Shown here piece by piece: positions 24,416-32,161 of a DNA stretch of 40,131 bases. The position numbers and the translations under genes are program-made. The notes beneath the pieces were generated by a model. The model was not told where the DNA came from. It saw nothing but the letters and a program-made list of their open reading frames with translations, and did not search any database. This stretch comes from SAR202 cluster bacterium bin16 (lineage in GTDB: Bacteria > Chloroflexota > Dehalococcoidia > Lucifugimonadales > Australimonadaceae): assembly GCA_002238425.1 (NCBI GenBank), contig MPMJ01000029.1:1-40131 (forward strand). Direction: 5' to 3'. The stretch's first letter is position 1. Each line of letters opens with the position of its first letter.

Positions 24416-24444
24416 TTGACGTTTACTCTGGGCAGCGGTAGCGT
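24416..24444 (+). promoter_or_regulatory. Promoter P1 of ABC operon 1
   Basis: TTGACG (24416-24421), 17 bp, TAGCGT (24439-24444). The same -35 and nearly the same -10 recur before ATPase 1 and before operon 2. The sequence just downstream (GCACGCAACTTTCCTGTGCGG) resembles that after promoter P2. Confidence 0.55.
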
Positions 24445-24505
24445 GCACGCAACTTTCCTGTGCGGACGCGGCTATGCGCGCGTCCGATTCTTTGGGAGGA
24501 CGGAC

Positions 24506-25741
24506 ATGAGAAAGTTGGCACTCATTCTGGTCAGCACGCTCGCTATCCTGATGGCTGTTGCCGCGTGCGGCTCCGACCCCACGCCTACTCCGACGCCACA
24601 ACCCACAGCTACGCCCGTGCCAGCCACGCCCACGCCGACCGCCATGGCGATGGCCGACGACCCCACGGCAACTCCGGTACCGGAGCCTACGGCGGACCCC
24701 TTCGAGGCTGAATGGGATGCGCTCGTCGCTGCCGCACAGGAAGAAGGCAGGCTCGATGCCTTCATCTGCTGTGCGCTTGGCCGTGAATTCGATGCCCATA
24801 TCGACGCTTTCCAGGAGAACTTCGGTATCGAGATCGTCAGTGCTACGGGCTCCTCCCGGCAGCAGGCCGACCGGGTGCTCGCCGAGCGTGCCGCCGGGGT
24901 CTACAGCCTGGACGTGTGGACGGGAGGCCTCACCACCACCAATACGAGACTCGTTCCCGAGGGTGCGTTGACCGACCTACGGCCCCTGCTCATCCACCCC
25001 GATGTGCTGGACGGCGACAACTGGTACTTCGGAGATCTCTTCTGGGGCGACCCCGAGATGAAGTACATCGTCGGCTACGGCGGCAACGCATCCAACGCCC
25101 CCATCGCTTACAACACCGACCTGCTTCCGGACCCGACTGTCATCCAGTCTTACGTCGACCTCGTGAAACCCGAATTCGTCGGCAAGATCGTCATGCGGGA
25201 CCCCCGCGAGGCGGGAACTGCGAACAACCACCCGTTCTACTTCGACCAGGGTCTCGACGAAACGTACCTCATCCCGCTGTTCCGTGACATGGAGGGTGTT
25301 ATCGCGTCTGACGCTCGCCAGGCCGCCGAATGGCTGGCCCAGGGCAGGTTCACTCTCTGCATCTTCTCCTGCGGCACCGAAGTCGAGGAGCTCAAGGACC
25401 AAGGGTTGCCCGTTCAGGACCAGTTCCCACACCCGTTGAAGGAAGGCGCGACGATCGGCACCGGCGGGAACAACATCTTCGTCATGGACCAGGCGCCGCA
25501 TCCCAACGCCGCCAAGCTCTTCCTCAACTGGATGCTTGGCCCCGAGGGGCAAACGCTCTACCAGGAATCCAACGCCGACAACTCGCTGCGCATCGACATC
25601 CCCAAGGACAACGTGGTACCGGGCAACCTTCCCAAGGACGGCATCGAGTACCTGGTGCCGAGCGCCGACCCGGGCCACCAGAGCAAGATCGACGACGCCC
25701 TTGACTGGTTCCGTGCGGAACTACCGAAGTACGGCTACTAG
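24506..25741 (+). CDS. ABC transporter substrate-binding lipoprotein, iron/thiamine/polyamine-like class (system 1)
   Basis: 411 residues. Signal peptide with lipobox V-A-A-C (C21), a Pro/Thr linker of about 45 residues, then a type II periplasmic-binding fold. It sits directly before a fused double permease and an ATPase, the layout of Fbp/Afu-type importers. The tail N-I-F-V-M-D-Q-A-P-H-P-N-A-A-K-L-F-L-N-W-M-L-G-P-E-G-Q is typical of the Fe(III)/2-AEP/thiamine SBP class. The mature domain has an unusual I-C-C-A-L-G and C-I-F-S-C, so disulfides or a metal site are possible. The substrate is not assigned. GGGAGGA at 24494-24500 fixes the start. Confidence 0.88.
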   Translation: MRKLALILVSTLAILMAVAACGSDPTPTPTPQPTATPVPATPTPTAMAMADDPTATPVPEPTADPFEAEWDALVAAAQEEGRLDAFICCALGREFDAHIDAFQENFGIEIVSATGSSRQQADRVLAERAAGVYSLDVWTGGLTTTNTRLVPEGALTDLRPLLIHPDVLDGDNWYFGDLFWGDPEMKYIVGYGGNASNAPIAYNTDLLPDPTVIQSYVDLVKPEFVGKIVMRDPREAGTANNHPFYFDQGLDETYLIPLFRDMEGVIASDARQAAEWLAQGRFTLCIFSCGTEVEELKDQGLPVQDQFPHPLKEGATIGTGGNNIFVMDQAPHPNAAKLFLNWMLGPEGQTLYQESNADNSLRIDIPKDNVVPGNLPKDGIEYLVPSADPGHQSKIDDALDWFRAELPKYGY

Positions 25742-25760
25742 TAGTCTGATAGACGAGAAC

Positions 25761-25792
25761 GGGGACCGGGGACGCTAGCCTCTCCGGTCCCC
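25761..25792 (+). other. Intercistronic stem-loop between SBP 1 and permease 1
   Basis: GGGGACCGGGGA pairs with TCTCCGGTCCCC (12 pairs, one G-U) around an 8-nt loop. It lies 20 bp after the SBP stop and 22 bp before the permease start. Such hairpins usually stabilise the abundant SBP message and reduce downstream transcription. Operon 2 has one in the same place. Confidence 0.7.
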
Positions 25793-25813
25793 GGCAAGGG
25801 ACGAGATACGCTT

Positions 25814-27658
25814 ATGTTGAGAACGGCAACGCTCGTGTCTCGCAGCAAGGCTGTCATTCGGGGTCAGTCCCCTACCGGCACGTTTGTGATGGCCGTATTC
25901 ATCATCGTGTTCGGTATCTACATCATCTATCCCGTCATCCTCATCTTCATCAACAGCTTCAACGTTGCCGAGCGTGTCCGTGACCCCTTCGTCTTCTCCT
26001 TCGACAACTGGCGTATGGCGTTCTCCGACGCCTCGCTCTTCGTAGCGCTCCGCAATACCTTCGTCGTCTATTTCCTGTACACGGGCATCAGCTTCCCCGT
26101 GGCCATCGTCATAGCCTGGCTTCTCGCCCGCACCAAGATGAAGTTCAGCTACAGCTTGGAGTTCATGTTCTGGGTGTCCTTCATGTTGCCCGGCATCGCG
26201 GTCACCATCGGGTGGACGTACCTGCTCGACCCGCACATCGGATTCGTCAACCAGCTGCTTTGGAAGCTGCCGTTCCTCGAGAGGAGCTTCGATGGCGGGC
26301 CGTTCAACATCTACTCCGTCCCCGGAATCATCTGGGCGCACCTGATGGCCAACGCCATCTCCCAAAAGGTCATGCTGCTTACCCCCGCCTTCCGCAATAT
26401 GGACCTGAGCATGGAGGAGGCGGCGAGGGTCTCGGGCGCTTCGAACGTGCGCACCATGATTCGGGTAACCCTGCCGGTGATGGTCCCTGCGCTCTCTGTA
26501 GTATTCATGCTCAACATCGTCCGCATCTTCCAGTCGTTCGAGACCGAGCAGATCCTGGGCACGCCTATCAACTTCTTCGTCTACTCCACCAAGATCTTCC
26601 AGTTCGTCCGCTACTTCGATCCACCGGAATACGGGCAGGCCACCGCGCTCGCGAGCCTCACGCTCATCATCATCGCCGTGGTCATCCCGCTTCAGCGCTG
26701 GCTGCTGAACCGGCGCCGATATACGACCGTGACGGGTAGCTTCCGGCCTGGCCTGATCGACCTTGGCCCCTGGCAGTGGGTGGCTTGGGGATCGATCGTG
26801 TTCCTCCTGGCGCTGCTGACCGTGGTCCCGGTCCTCGTGCTCATCGGCGGCAGCTTCATGACCCGTGTGGGCTGGTTCAACCTCAACGACGTCTGGACGC
26901 TCAAGCACTGGCACGATGTGCTCGGCGACCGGTTCTTCCTCCAGGCATTTCGCACGACCGTCATCCTGAGTACGAGCACAGCCATCATCTCTCCGCTGCT
27001 CTTTTCGATCGTCGCCTACGTGCTCGTGCGCACGCGCTGGCCAGGCAGAGCGATACTCGACTCTCTCTTCTGGATGTCGGCGGCGATCCCCGGCATGCTC
27101 GCGGGACTGGGGTTGCTCTGGGTATTCCTGGGTACGCCCGGCCTGATTGCCATCTACGGAACGATCTTCGCGCTGCTCCTGGTGGTCATCCTGCAGGGCA
27201 AGCTCACCAGCACGCAGCTCATCAAGGGAGCCTACCTGCAGATGGGGTTGGACCTCGAGGAGGCAGCGCGGGTGGCGGGCGCAGGCTGGCTGCGCACGTA
27301 CTTCCGCATCTGGCTGCCCCTCATCATGCCGACGCTGGTGCTCATCGGCACCATCAACTTCGTGCTATCGGCTCAAGCCACCGCAAGCATCATCCTGCTG
27401 GCGAGCAGGGGGACCACGACTCTGTCGATCCTGGCGCTGGAGAAGATGACCCACGCCGACGGCACGCTGCTCGAGCAGGCGGGCATCGTGAGCCTGTTCA
27501 TCGTTGGCATGACGGTTGTCGTTGCCCTGATCGCGCGCCGCTTCGGCTTGGTCCTCGGTGTGCGGCACGACGTGCGAAGCACGGCGGCGAGCACCGCGCC
27601 TGCGGACGCCGGGCCGCAGGGCATCCCCGCGAACCAGGCAGGCGGCCTGGGCAGATAG
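25814..27658 (+). CDS. ABC transporter permease, fused two-domain (FbpB/AfuB-like, system 1)
   Basis: 614-residue inner-membrane protein with about 12 hydrophobic segments in two repeated BPD_transp_1 halves. Each half has an EAA loop that contacts the ATPase: M-E-E-A-A-R-V-S-G-A...T-L-P-V-M-V-P near residue 200 and L-E-E-A-A-R-V-A-G-A...L-P-L-I-M-P near residue 480. The fused architecture is usual for Fe(III), 2-aminoethylphosphonate and thiamine importers. The C-terminus is a short Ala/Pro/Gly-rich cytoplasmic tail. Confidence 0.92.
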   Translation: MLRTATLVSRSKAVIRGQSPTGTFVMAVFIIVFGIYIIYPVILIFINSFNVAERVRDPFVFSFDNWRMAFSDASLFVALRNTFVVYFLYTGISFPVAIVIAWLLARTKMKFSYSLEFMFWVSFMLPGIAVTIGWTYLLDPHIGFVNQLLWKLPFLERSFDGGPFNIYSVPGIIWAHLMANAISQKVMLLTPAFRNMDLSMEEAARVSGASNVRTMIRVTLPVMVPALSVVFMLNIVRIFQSFETEQILGTPINFFVYSTKIFQFVRYFDPPEYGQATALASLTLIIIAVVIPLQRWLLNRRRYTTVTGSFRPGLIDLGPWQWVAWGSIVFLLALLTVVPVLVLIGGSFMTRVGWFNLNDVWTLKHWHDVLGDRFFLQAFRTTVILSTSTAIISPLLFSIVAYVLVRTRWPGRAILDSLFWMSAAIPGMLAGLGLLWVFLGTPGLIAIYGTIFALLLVVILQGKLTSTQLIKGAYLQMGLDLEEAARVAGAGWLRTYFRIWLPLIMPTLVLIGTINFVLSAQATASIILLASRGTTTLSILALEKMTHADGTLLEQAGIVSLFIVGMTVVVALIARRFGLVLGVRHDVRSTAASTAPADAGPQGIPANQAGGLGR

Positions 27659-27706
27659 GGAGGGAGTGGCCCAACGGGACGCTGCGCCTGGATGGCGGAG
27701 CCAGCC

Positions 27707-27735
27707 TTGACGTATGGGCTCCATAAGGATAGCTT
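27707..27735 (+). promoter_or_regulatory. Internal promoter P2 before ATPase 1
   Basis: TTGACG (27707-27712), 17 bp, TAGCTT (27730-27735). Promoter and following sequence resemble P1, as if the SBP promoter region had been copied in front of the ATPase gene. Confidence 0.5.
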
Positions 27736-27757
27736 GCACACAACTTTTCCTGTGTGC
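27736..27757 (+). promoter_or_regulatory. Inverted repeat at the predicted P2 start site
   Basis: GCACACA-N8-TGTGTGC is a perfect 7-bp inverted repeat covering the expected transcription start. A degraded version (GCACGCA-N7-TGTGCGG) lies in the equivalent place after P1. Candidate operator for a shared regulator. Confidence 0.45.
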
Positions 27758-27802
27758 GCGGGCGTGGCCCGTTCGGATTCCGACGGATGACGGAGAGGGA
27801 AG

Positions 27803-28975
27803 ATGACGACAGCCACCGCAACAACCGAACGAAATGCAGCAGTGAAGCTGGAGGGGTTAAGCAAGACCTATCCAGGCGGGCAGATCCCGGCCGTGAACGA
27901 GCTCTCCCTCAACGTGGAAGATGGTGAGGTCTACACGCTCCTCGGCCCGTCCGGCTGTGGGAAGACGACGACGCTCCGCATGGTCGCTGGACTCGAGATA
28001 CCCGACGAAGGCGACATCTACTTCGGTGACCGCGAGGTTGTCGTCACGAGCAAGCGCTACCGGCTGCCGCCGGACAAGCGCGATCTGGGCATGGTCTTCC
28101 AGTCCTACGCCATCTGGCCGCACATGACCGTTGAGGAGAACGTCGCGTTTCCGCTCGCGACGCGCCACATGAGGCGCACCGAGATAAGAGAACGCGTCGC
28201 CCACGTGCTCGACCTCGTGGGTCTTCCCGGCCTGCAGAAGCGTCCCGCGCCACTCCTCAGCGGCGGCCAACAGCAGCGCGTTGCCCTCGCAAGAGCGCTC
28301 GTCATCGAACCGAAGATACTGCTGCTCGACGAGCCGTTCAGCAACCTGGACGCAAAGCTCCGTGAGCAGATGCGTATCGAGTTGAAATTGCTGCAGAAGC
28401 GGCTCAATATCGCCGTCCTGTTCGTCACGCACGACCAGATCGAGGCGCTCAGCCTCTCGAACCGCATCGCGCTCATGAACCTAGGCATCATGCAACAGCA
28501 GGGCCCCCCGCAGCTGCTGTACGAGGAGCCCGCCAACGAATTCGTCCGTGATTTCATCGGGAAGACCGTTCTTCTCCGAGGCAAGGTGCAGAGCAGCAAC
28601 CCCTCCGGCCAGGTATCCGTGGCTATCGACGGAGGCCCGAACTGCGTCATATTTGGACGCTCCTACAATCCTGACGGGCTCAGCAGCGGGGAAGACGTCT
28701 ACACTGCCATACGCCCGGAGGACATCGACGTCAGGCCGGCGGTGGGAAACGATATTCCTGATGGGGCCATCGCCGGAACCGTCACCGCAGCCCTTTTTAC
28801 GGGCGAACGTATGGAATATCAGGTTGAGGTGGACGGCCAGGGGACGTTGCAGGTGTTCGGTGAGCGCCACACCCCTGCATCCGATGGCAACAAGGTGACG
28901 CTCACCTTGCGCCCCGACGGACACAGCGTCTGGTCGTCCGACTGGACGCACACCGAGACCGGCGAAGGCGTTTAG
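27803..28975 (+). CDS. ABC transporter ATP-binding protein (FbpC/PotA-like, system 1)
   Basis: 390-residue ATPase energising permease 1. Walker A G-P-S-G-C-G-K-T (48-55), Q-loop V-F-Q-S-Y-A-I-W-P-H (98-107), signature L-S-G-G-Q-Q-Q (152-158), Walker B I-L-L-L-D-E (172-177) and H-loop His210 are all intact. Residues after about 240 form a TOBE-type regulatory domain, as in sugar, iron and polyamine importers. The gene has its own promoter-like sequence in the 144-bp gap after the permease, so it may be expressed independently. Confidence 0.94.
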   Translation: MTTATATTERNAAVKLEGLSKTYPGGQIPAVNELSLNVEDGEVYTLLGPSGCGKTTTLRMVAGLEIPDEGDIYFGDREVVVTSKRYRLPPDKRDLGMVFQSYAIWPHMTVEENVAFPLATRHMRRTEIRERVAHVLDLVGLPGLQKRPAPLLSGGQQQRVALARALVIEPKILLLDEPFSNLDAKLREQMRIELKLLQKRLNIAVLFVTHDQIEALSLSNRIALMNLGIMQQQGPPQLLYEEPANEFVRDFIGKTVLLRGKVQSSNPSGQVSVAIDGGPNCVIFGRSYNPDGLSSGEDVYTAIRPEDIDVRPAVGNDIPDGAIAGTVTAALFTGERMEYQVEVDGQGTLQVFGERHTPASDGNKVTLTLRPDGHSVWSSDWTHTETGEGV

Positions 28976-29000
28976 CACCGCGCTACAAGGTCCGCATCGC

Positions 29001-29022
29001 AGCGCCCCGTTTCAGGGGTGCT
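29001..29022 (+). terminator. Terminator after ABC operon 1
   Basis: AGCGCCCC-GTTTCA-GGGGTGCT gives 8 pairs (one G-U), followed by GCTTCTT, a weak T-rich tail. It lies 25 bp after the ATPase stop and ends just before promoter P3. Confidence 0.55.
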
Positions 29023-29027
29023 GCTTC

Positions 29028-29057
29028 TTGACGCACGGCTGTCATTACAGATAGCGT
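29028..29057 (+). promoter_or_regulatory. Promoter P3 of ABC operon 2
   Basis: TTGACG (29028-29033), 18 bp, TAGCGT (29052-29057), the same hexamers as P1. The leader to the GTG start would be about 45 nt. Confidence 0.55.
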
Positions 29058-29108
29058 TCTTCAATCACGCGCGGGAGCGATATGCCCCGCAGCCCAGGGA
29101 GGATGGTT

Positions 29109-30290
29109 GTGAGAAAGATAGCGCTCTTACTGAGCACGATGCTTGCCCTGTTGGTGGTGGCCGCCGCATGCGGCTCCGACCCGACGGCTACTCCGGTGCC
29201 GCCGACTGCCACACCGACACCGGAAGCCATGATGGAAGACCCGACGCCGACGGCGATGATGGAGGAGCAGCCCACGCCGACGGCGATGATGGAAGAGAAG
29301 TCGCTGGAGGAGAAGCTCTACGAAGAGGCACTCGCAACCAACGACGGCAAGATCAGCTGGGTGTTCCCGACGCGTGCGTCGCAGGGCGATCCCATCATGG
29401 AGGCATTCGAGACCGAATACCCCGGACTTGACGTCGAACTGACGACCAAGAGCACCAGTGAAGTGACGGAAGGTCTGCTGCTCGAGCACCAGCTCGGGAG
29501 GGTCGCTGCGGACGTGTCCGACCCCGGACGCGACAGCCGCCTGCTCGACAGGGGCATCTTCGGCGACAGCAGCGACATCTTCGCTGACGTGGGCATCGCC
29601 GAAGAAGCGATCTATGCCGACGGCCTGGCGACGCTGTACGTCCCACTGGCGCACGGCGTGATGTACAACACCGATATCGTCACGGGCGACGACATCCCCC
29701 AGACCTACGAGGACCTGCTCGACCCGAAGTGGAAGGGTCAGATGGTGCTGGAAGACCGGCTCAAGGGCTTCATCTACCTCACCGATCTTCCCGAGTACAA
29801 CGGTCGCTACGAGAACCTCTGGCCTGAGGAGCAGATCCTCGACTACCTGACCAAACTGGCGGAGCAGGACGTGCTCATCCAGCACGGCAACACGACCGTC
29901 TCCAACACCGTGGCCAGCGGCGAGCGGCCCATCAGCCCGGACGTGAACGTCGCCTCAATAGGCAACGCTATCGTCCAGGACCACCCCGTGGACCTCGCTC
30001 CCGTAACGCCGAATGCCATCGAGCAATGGCTCATCGGCGCAGTCGCGGACGGCCCGAACCCCGCCGGCGGCAGGCTCTTCCTCCGCTGGCTGCTGAACCT
30101 CGACCAGGGCATCCCGGTGCGCGTCTCGGTCCAGCCCGGCACGACTCTCGACCCCAACTCCGGAGACATCATCGGAGAGCGCGCTGCGCGTCTGGGGCTC
30201 AAGATCGGTTACACCGGCATCGAGATGGCCGACAACTTCTCGCGGCTCCAGATGACCTACCGCGAGGCTATGGGCATCCCCACCAGCTAG
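29109..30290 (+). CDS. ABC transporter substrate-binding lipoprotein, iron/thiamine/polyamine-like class (system 2)
   Basis: 393 residues. The signal peptide M-R-K-I-A-L-L-L-S-T-M-L-A-L-L-V-V-A-A-A-C closely resembles that of SBP 1 (lipobox Cys at 21 in both). The linker contains a 10-residue repeat, D-P-T-P-T-A-M-M-E-E then Q-P-T-P-T-A-M-M-E-E, encoded by a 30-bp direct repeat (29244-29293). GTG 29109 is chosen because GGGAGG (29097-29102) is 6 nt upstream and the N-terminus then aligns with SBP 1; ATG 29103 would touch the ribosome-binding site. The binding domain differs from SBP 1, so a different ligand is likely. Confidence 0.88.
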   Translation: MRKIALLLSTMLALLVVAAACGSDPTATPVPPTATPTPEAMMEDPTPTAMMEEQPTPTAMMEEKSLEEKLYEEALATNDGKISWVFPTRASQGDPIMEAFETEYPGLDVELTTKSTSEVTEGLLLEHQLGRVAADVSDPGRDSRLLDRGIFGDSSDIFADVGIAEEAIYADGLATLYVPLAHGVMYNTDIVTGDDIPQTYEDLLDPKWKGQMVLEDRLKGFIYLTDLPEYNGRYENLWPEEQILDYLTKLAEQDVLIQHGNTTVSNTVASGERPISPDVNVASIGNAIVQDHPVDLAPVTPNAIEQWLIGAVADGPNPAGGRLFLRWLLNLDQGIPVRVSVQPGTTLDPNSGDIIGERAARLGLKIGYTGIEMADNFSRLQMTYREAMGIPTS

Positions 30291-30309
30291 GTGGTGACCA
30301 GGTTTGATC

Positions 30310-30337
30310 GGGGACGGGCTCACCTGAGCCCGTCCCC
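30310..30337 (+). other. Intercistronic stem-loop between SBP 2 and permease 2
   Basis: GGGGACGGGCTCA and TGAGCCCGTCCCC are perfectly complementary (13 bp, 2-nt gap; 12 pairs once a 4-nt loop is allowed). It lies 20 bp after the SBP stop, the same distance as the hairpin of operon 1, and is not followed by a T-run. Confidence 0.75.
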
Positions 30338-30400
30338 CAACCTCTTTCTGACCCGCTCCACGACGGTGCGTGTGAGGGGCAGGAGCACACCGGAGGCGTC

Positions 30401-32152
30401 ATGGCGACGGCCACCCAGGTAGCACGGAGAGTCTTACCGGGCCGCATTGCGAACCTCGAGCCGCAGTACGTCATCTTCGTTGGCGGGCTGGGGCTCATCC
30501 TCGCGCTGCTCGTCATCGCTCCGCTTGCCATCCTCCTCTTCTACAGCCTGTGGAGCGTCGGGCCGGTGGACGACGGCGGCTCGTTCACGCTGGAGAACTA
30601 TCGCAAGACGTTCCTCTCCAGCACGACGTACGAGTTGTTGTTCAACACCGCTGTGTTCGGCATCGGCTCCGTCGCCGTTGGTCTCGCCTTTGGCGTGTCG
30701 CTGGCGTGGGTGGTGGAACGCACGAATGCTCCGTTGCGCAACTTCGCGTTCGTTGTCGCCATCATCACGGCGGGCATCCCCCCGCTGCTCTACGCGATGG
30801 CGTGGGTGTTCCTGCTCAACCCGCGGACCGGCGTCTTCAACATGCCGTTCACCCAGGAATGGGGGCTCGGATGGGATAAGGGGATATTCAACCCCTACAC
30901 GCTGGGCACGCTCGTTGTCGTTGAGGCGTTCCGGCTTACGCCCACTATCTTCCTGATGGTTGTTGGGTTGTTCCGCAGCATGGACCCGGCGCTGGAAGAG
31001 GCGGCTTCAACGTCGGGCGCCAACATGACCACGACCGTCCGCAAGGTAACGCTGCCCGTCATGCTGCCCGGCTTGCTGGGCGTCATCATCTTCGTTGGTA
31101 CTGCGACGATCGGCCTGTTCGAGTTGCCGGCGATACTGGGGATGCCAGGCGGCATCCACGTGTTCGCCACGCGCATCTACATAGCGATGGACACGACGCC
31201 GCGCGACTATGGCCTCGCTACGAGCTTGGGTACTGTTGCTGCGCTCATCGGAATCGTCGGCATCTACTACTACCACCGTGTCACGCGGGTGCAGCAGAAG
31301 TTCGCCACGATTACAGGCAAGGGCTACCGCCCGCGTCGCATGGACCTGGGCAAGTACCGTCCGTGGGCAGGGGCTGCGATCATCGGGTACTTCCTCCTGA
31401 TGGTCGTACTGCCGTCTGTCGTATTGATCTACGCAAGCACGCAGACCTTCTTCAAACCTCCTTCCATCGAAGCCATCCAGGGAGGAAGCCTCGAGGCATA
31501 CCGGGAGATATTCGGGCAGGATGCGTTCTGGATCGGGCTGAGGAACTCGCTCATGCTCATCGCGACCGTGCCCATCGCCACGATACTGCTGTCTGCGGTC
31601 GTCTCGTGGATCGTCGTGCGTTCCAAGGCGCCCGGCCGCGGCATACTCGATACGCTTGCGTTCGTGCCGTTCACCGCGCCGAGCATCGTGTTCGGACTGG
31701 CATTCCTGCTCATCGCGTTCTGGGTGGACTGGATACCGGTCTATGGGACGATATGGCTCATCGTCATCGTTCACGTGGCACGCTTCCTCGCCTACGGCAC
31801 ACGAGCGACGAACGGCGCGATGTTCCAGTTGCACAAGGAACTGGAGGAAGCAGGATCGGTGAGCGGCGTCGGCTGGCTCACGGTGTTCCGCCAGATAACG
31901 CTGCGTCTGCTTGTGCCATCGCTGATCGCTGGGTGGCTCTGGGTGGCCATCCATAGCGGGCGCGAACTGTCCATGGCGCTGCTGCTCAGCACACGCGACA
32001 GCCAGATACTCTCGCTCGTCGCATGGGGCGCGTGGGAGAACGGCCGCAGCAACGAAGCGGCAGCCGTCGGAATGATCCTCATGGCGATGATGACGGTCAT
32101 CGTCATCATCGCGCGGATAGTGACGGTGCGTCTCACGAGAGAACAGGGTTAG
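30401..32152 (+). CDS. ABC transporter permease, fused two-domain (FbpB/AfuB-like, system 2)
   Basis: 583 residues, two BPD_transp_1 halves with about 12 membrane segments. EAA loops: L-E-E-A-A-S-T-S-G-A...T-L-P-V-M-L-P near residue 196, and L-E-E-A-G-S-V-S-G-V...T-L-R-L-L-V-P near residue 480. In the second loop A-A has become A-G and the usual L-P is L-R, a mild departure from consensus. GGAGG (30392-30396) is 4 nt before the ATG. The ATPase gene follows after 9 bp, with its ribosome-binding site overlapping the stop codon. Confidence 0.92.
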   Translation: MATATQVARRVLPGRIANLEPQYVIFVGGLGLILALLVIAPLAILLFYSLWSVGPVDDGGSFTLENYRKTFLSSTTYELLFNTAVFGIGSVAVGLAFGVSLAWVVERTNAPLRNFAFVVAIITAGIPPLLYAMAWVFLLNPRTGVFNMPFTQEWGLGWDKGIFNPYTLGTLVVVEAFRLTPTIFLMVVGLFRSMDPALEEAASTSGANMTTTVRKVTLPVMLPGLLGVIIFVGTATIGLFELPAILGMPGGIHVFATRIYIAMDTTPRDYGLATSLGTVAALIGIVGIYYYHRVTRVQQKFATITGKGYRPRRMDLGKYRPWAGAAIIGYFLLMVVLPSVVLIYASTQTFFKPPSIEAIQGGSLEAYREIFGQDAFWIGLRNSLMLIATVPIATILLSAVVSWIVVRSKAPGRGILDTLAFVPFTAPSIVFGLAFLLIAFWVDWIPVYGTIWLIVIVHVARFLAYGTRATNGAMFQLHKELEEAGSVSGVGWLTVFRQITLRLLVPSLIAGWLWVAIHSGRELSMALLLSTRDSQILSLVAWGAWENGRSNEAAAVGMILMAMMTVIVIIARIVTVRLTREQG

Positions 32153-32161
32153 GGAGAACGT

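Noticed and set aside
23762-24505. Selenoprotein next to the selenocysteine tRNA
   Set aside because: Thioredoxin has an ordinary C-G-P-C motif, and no gene in the window shows an in-frame UGA with homology continuing beyond it.
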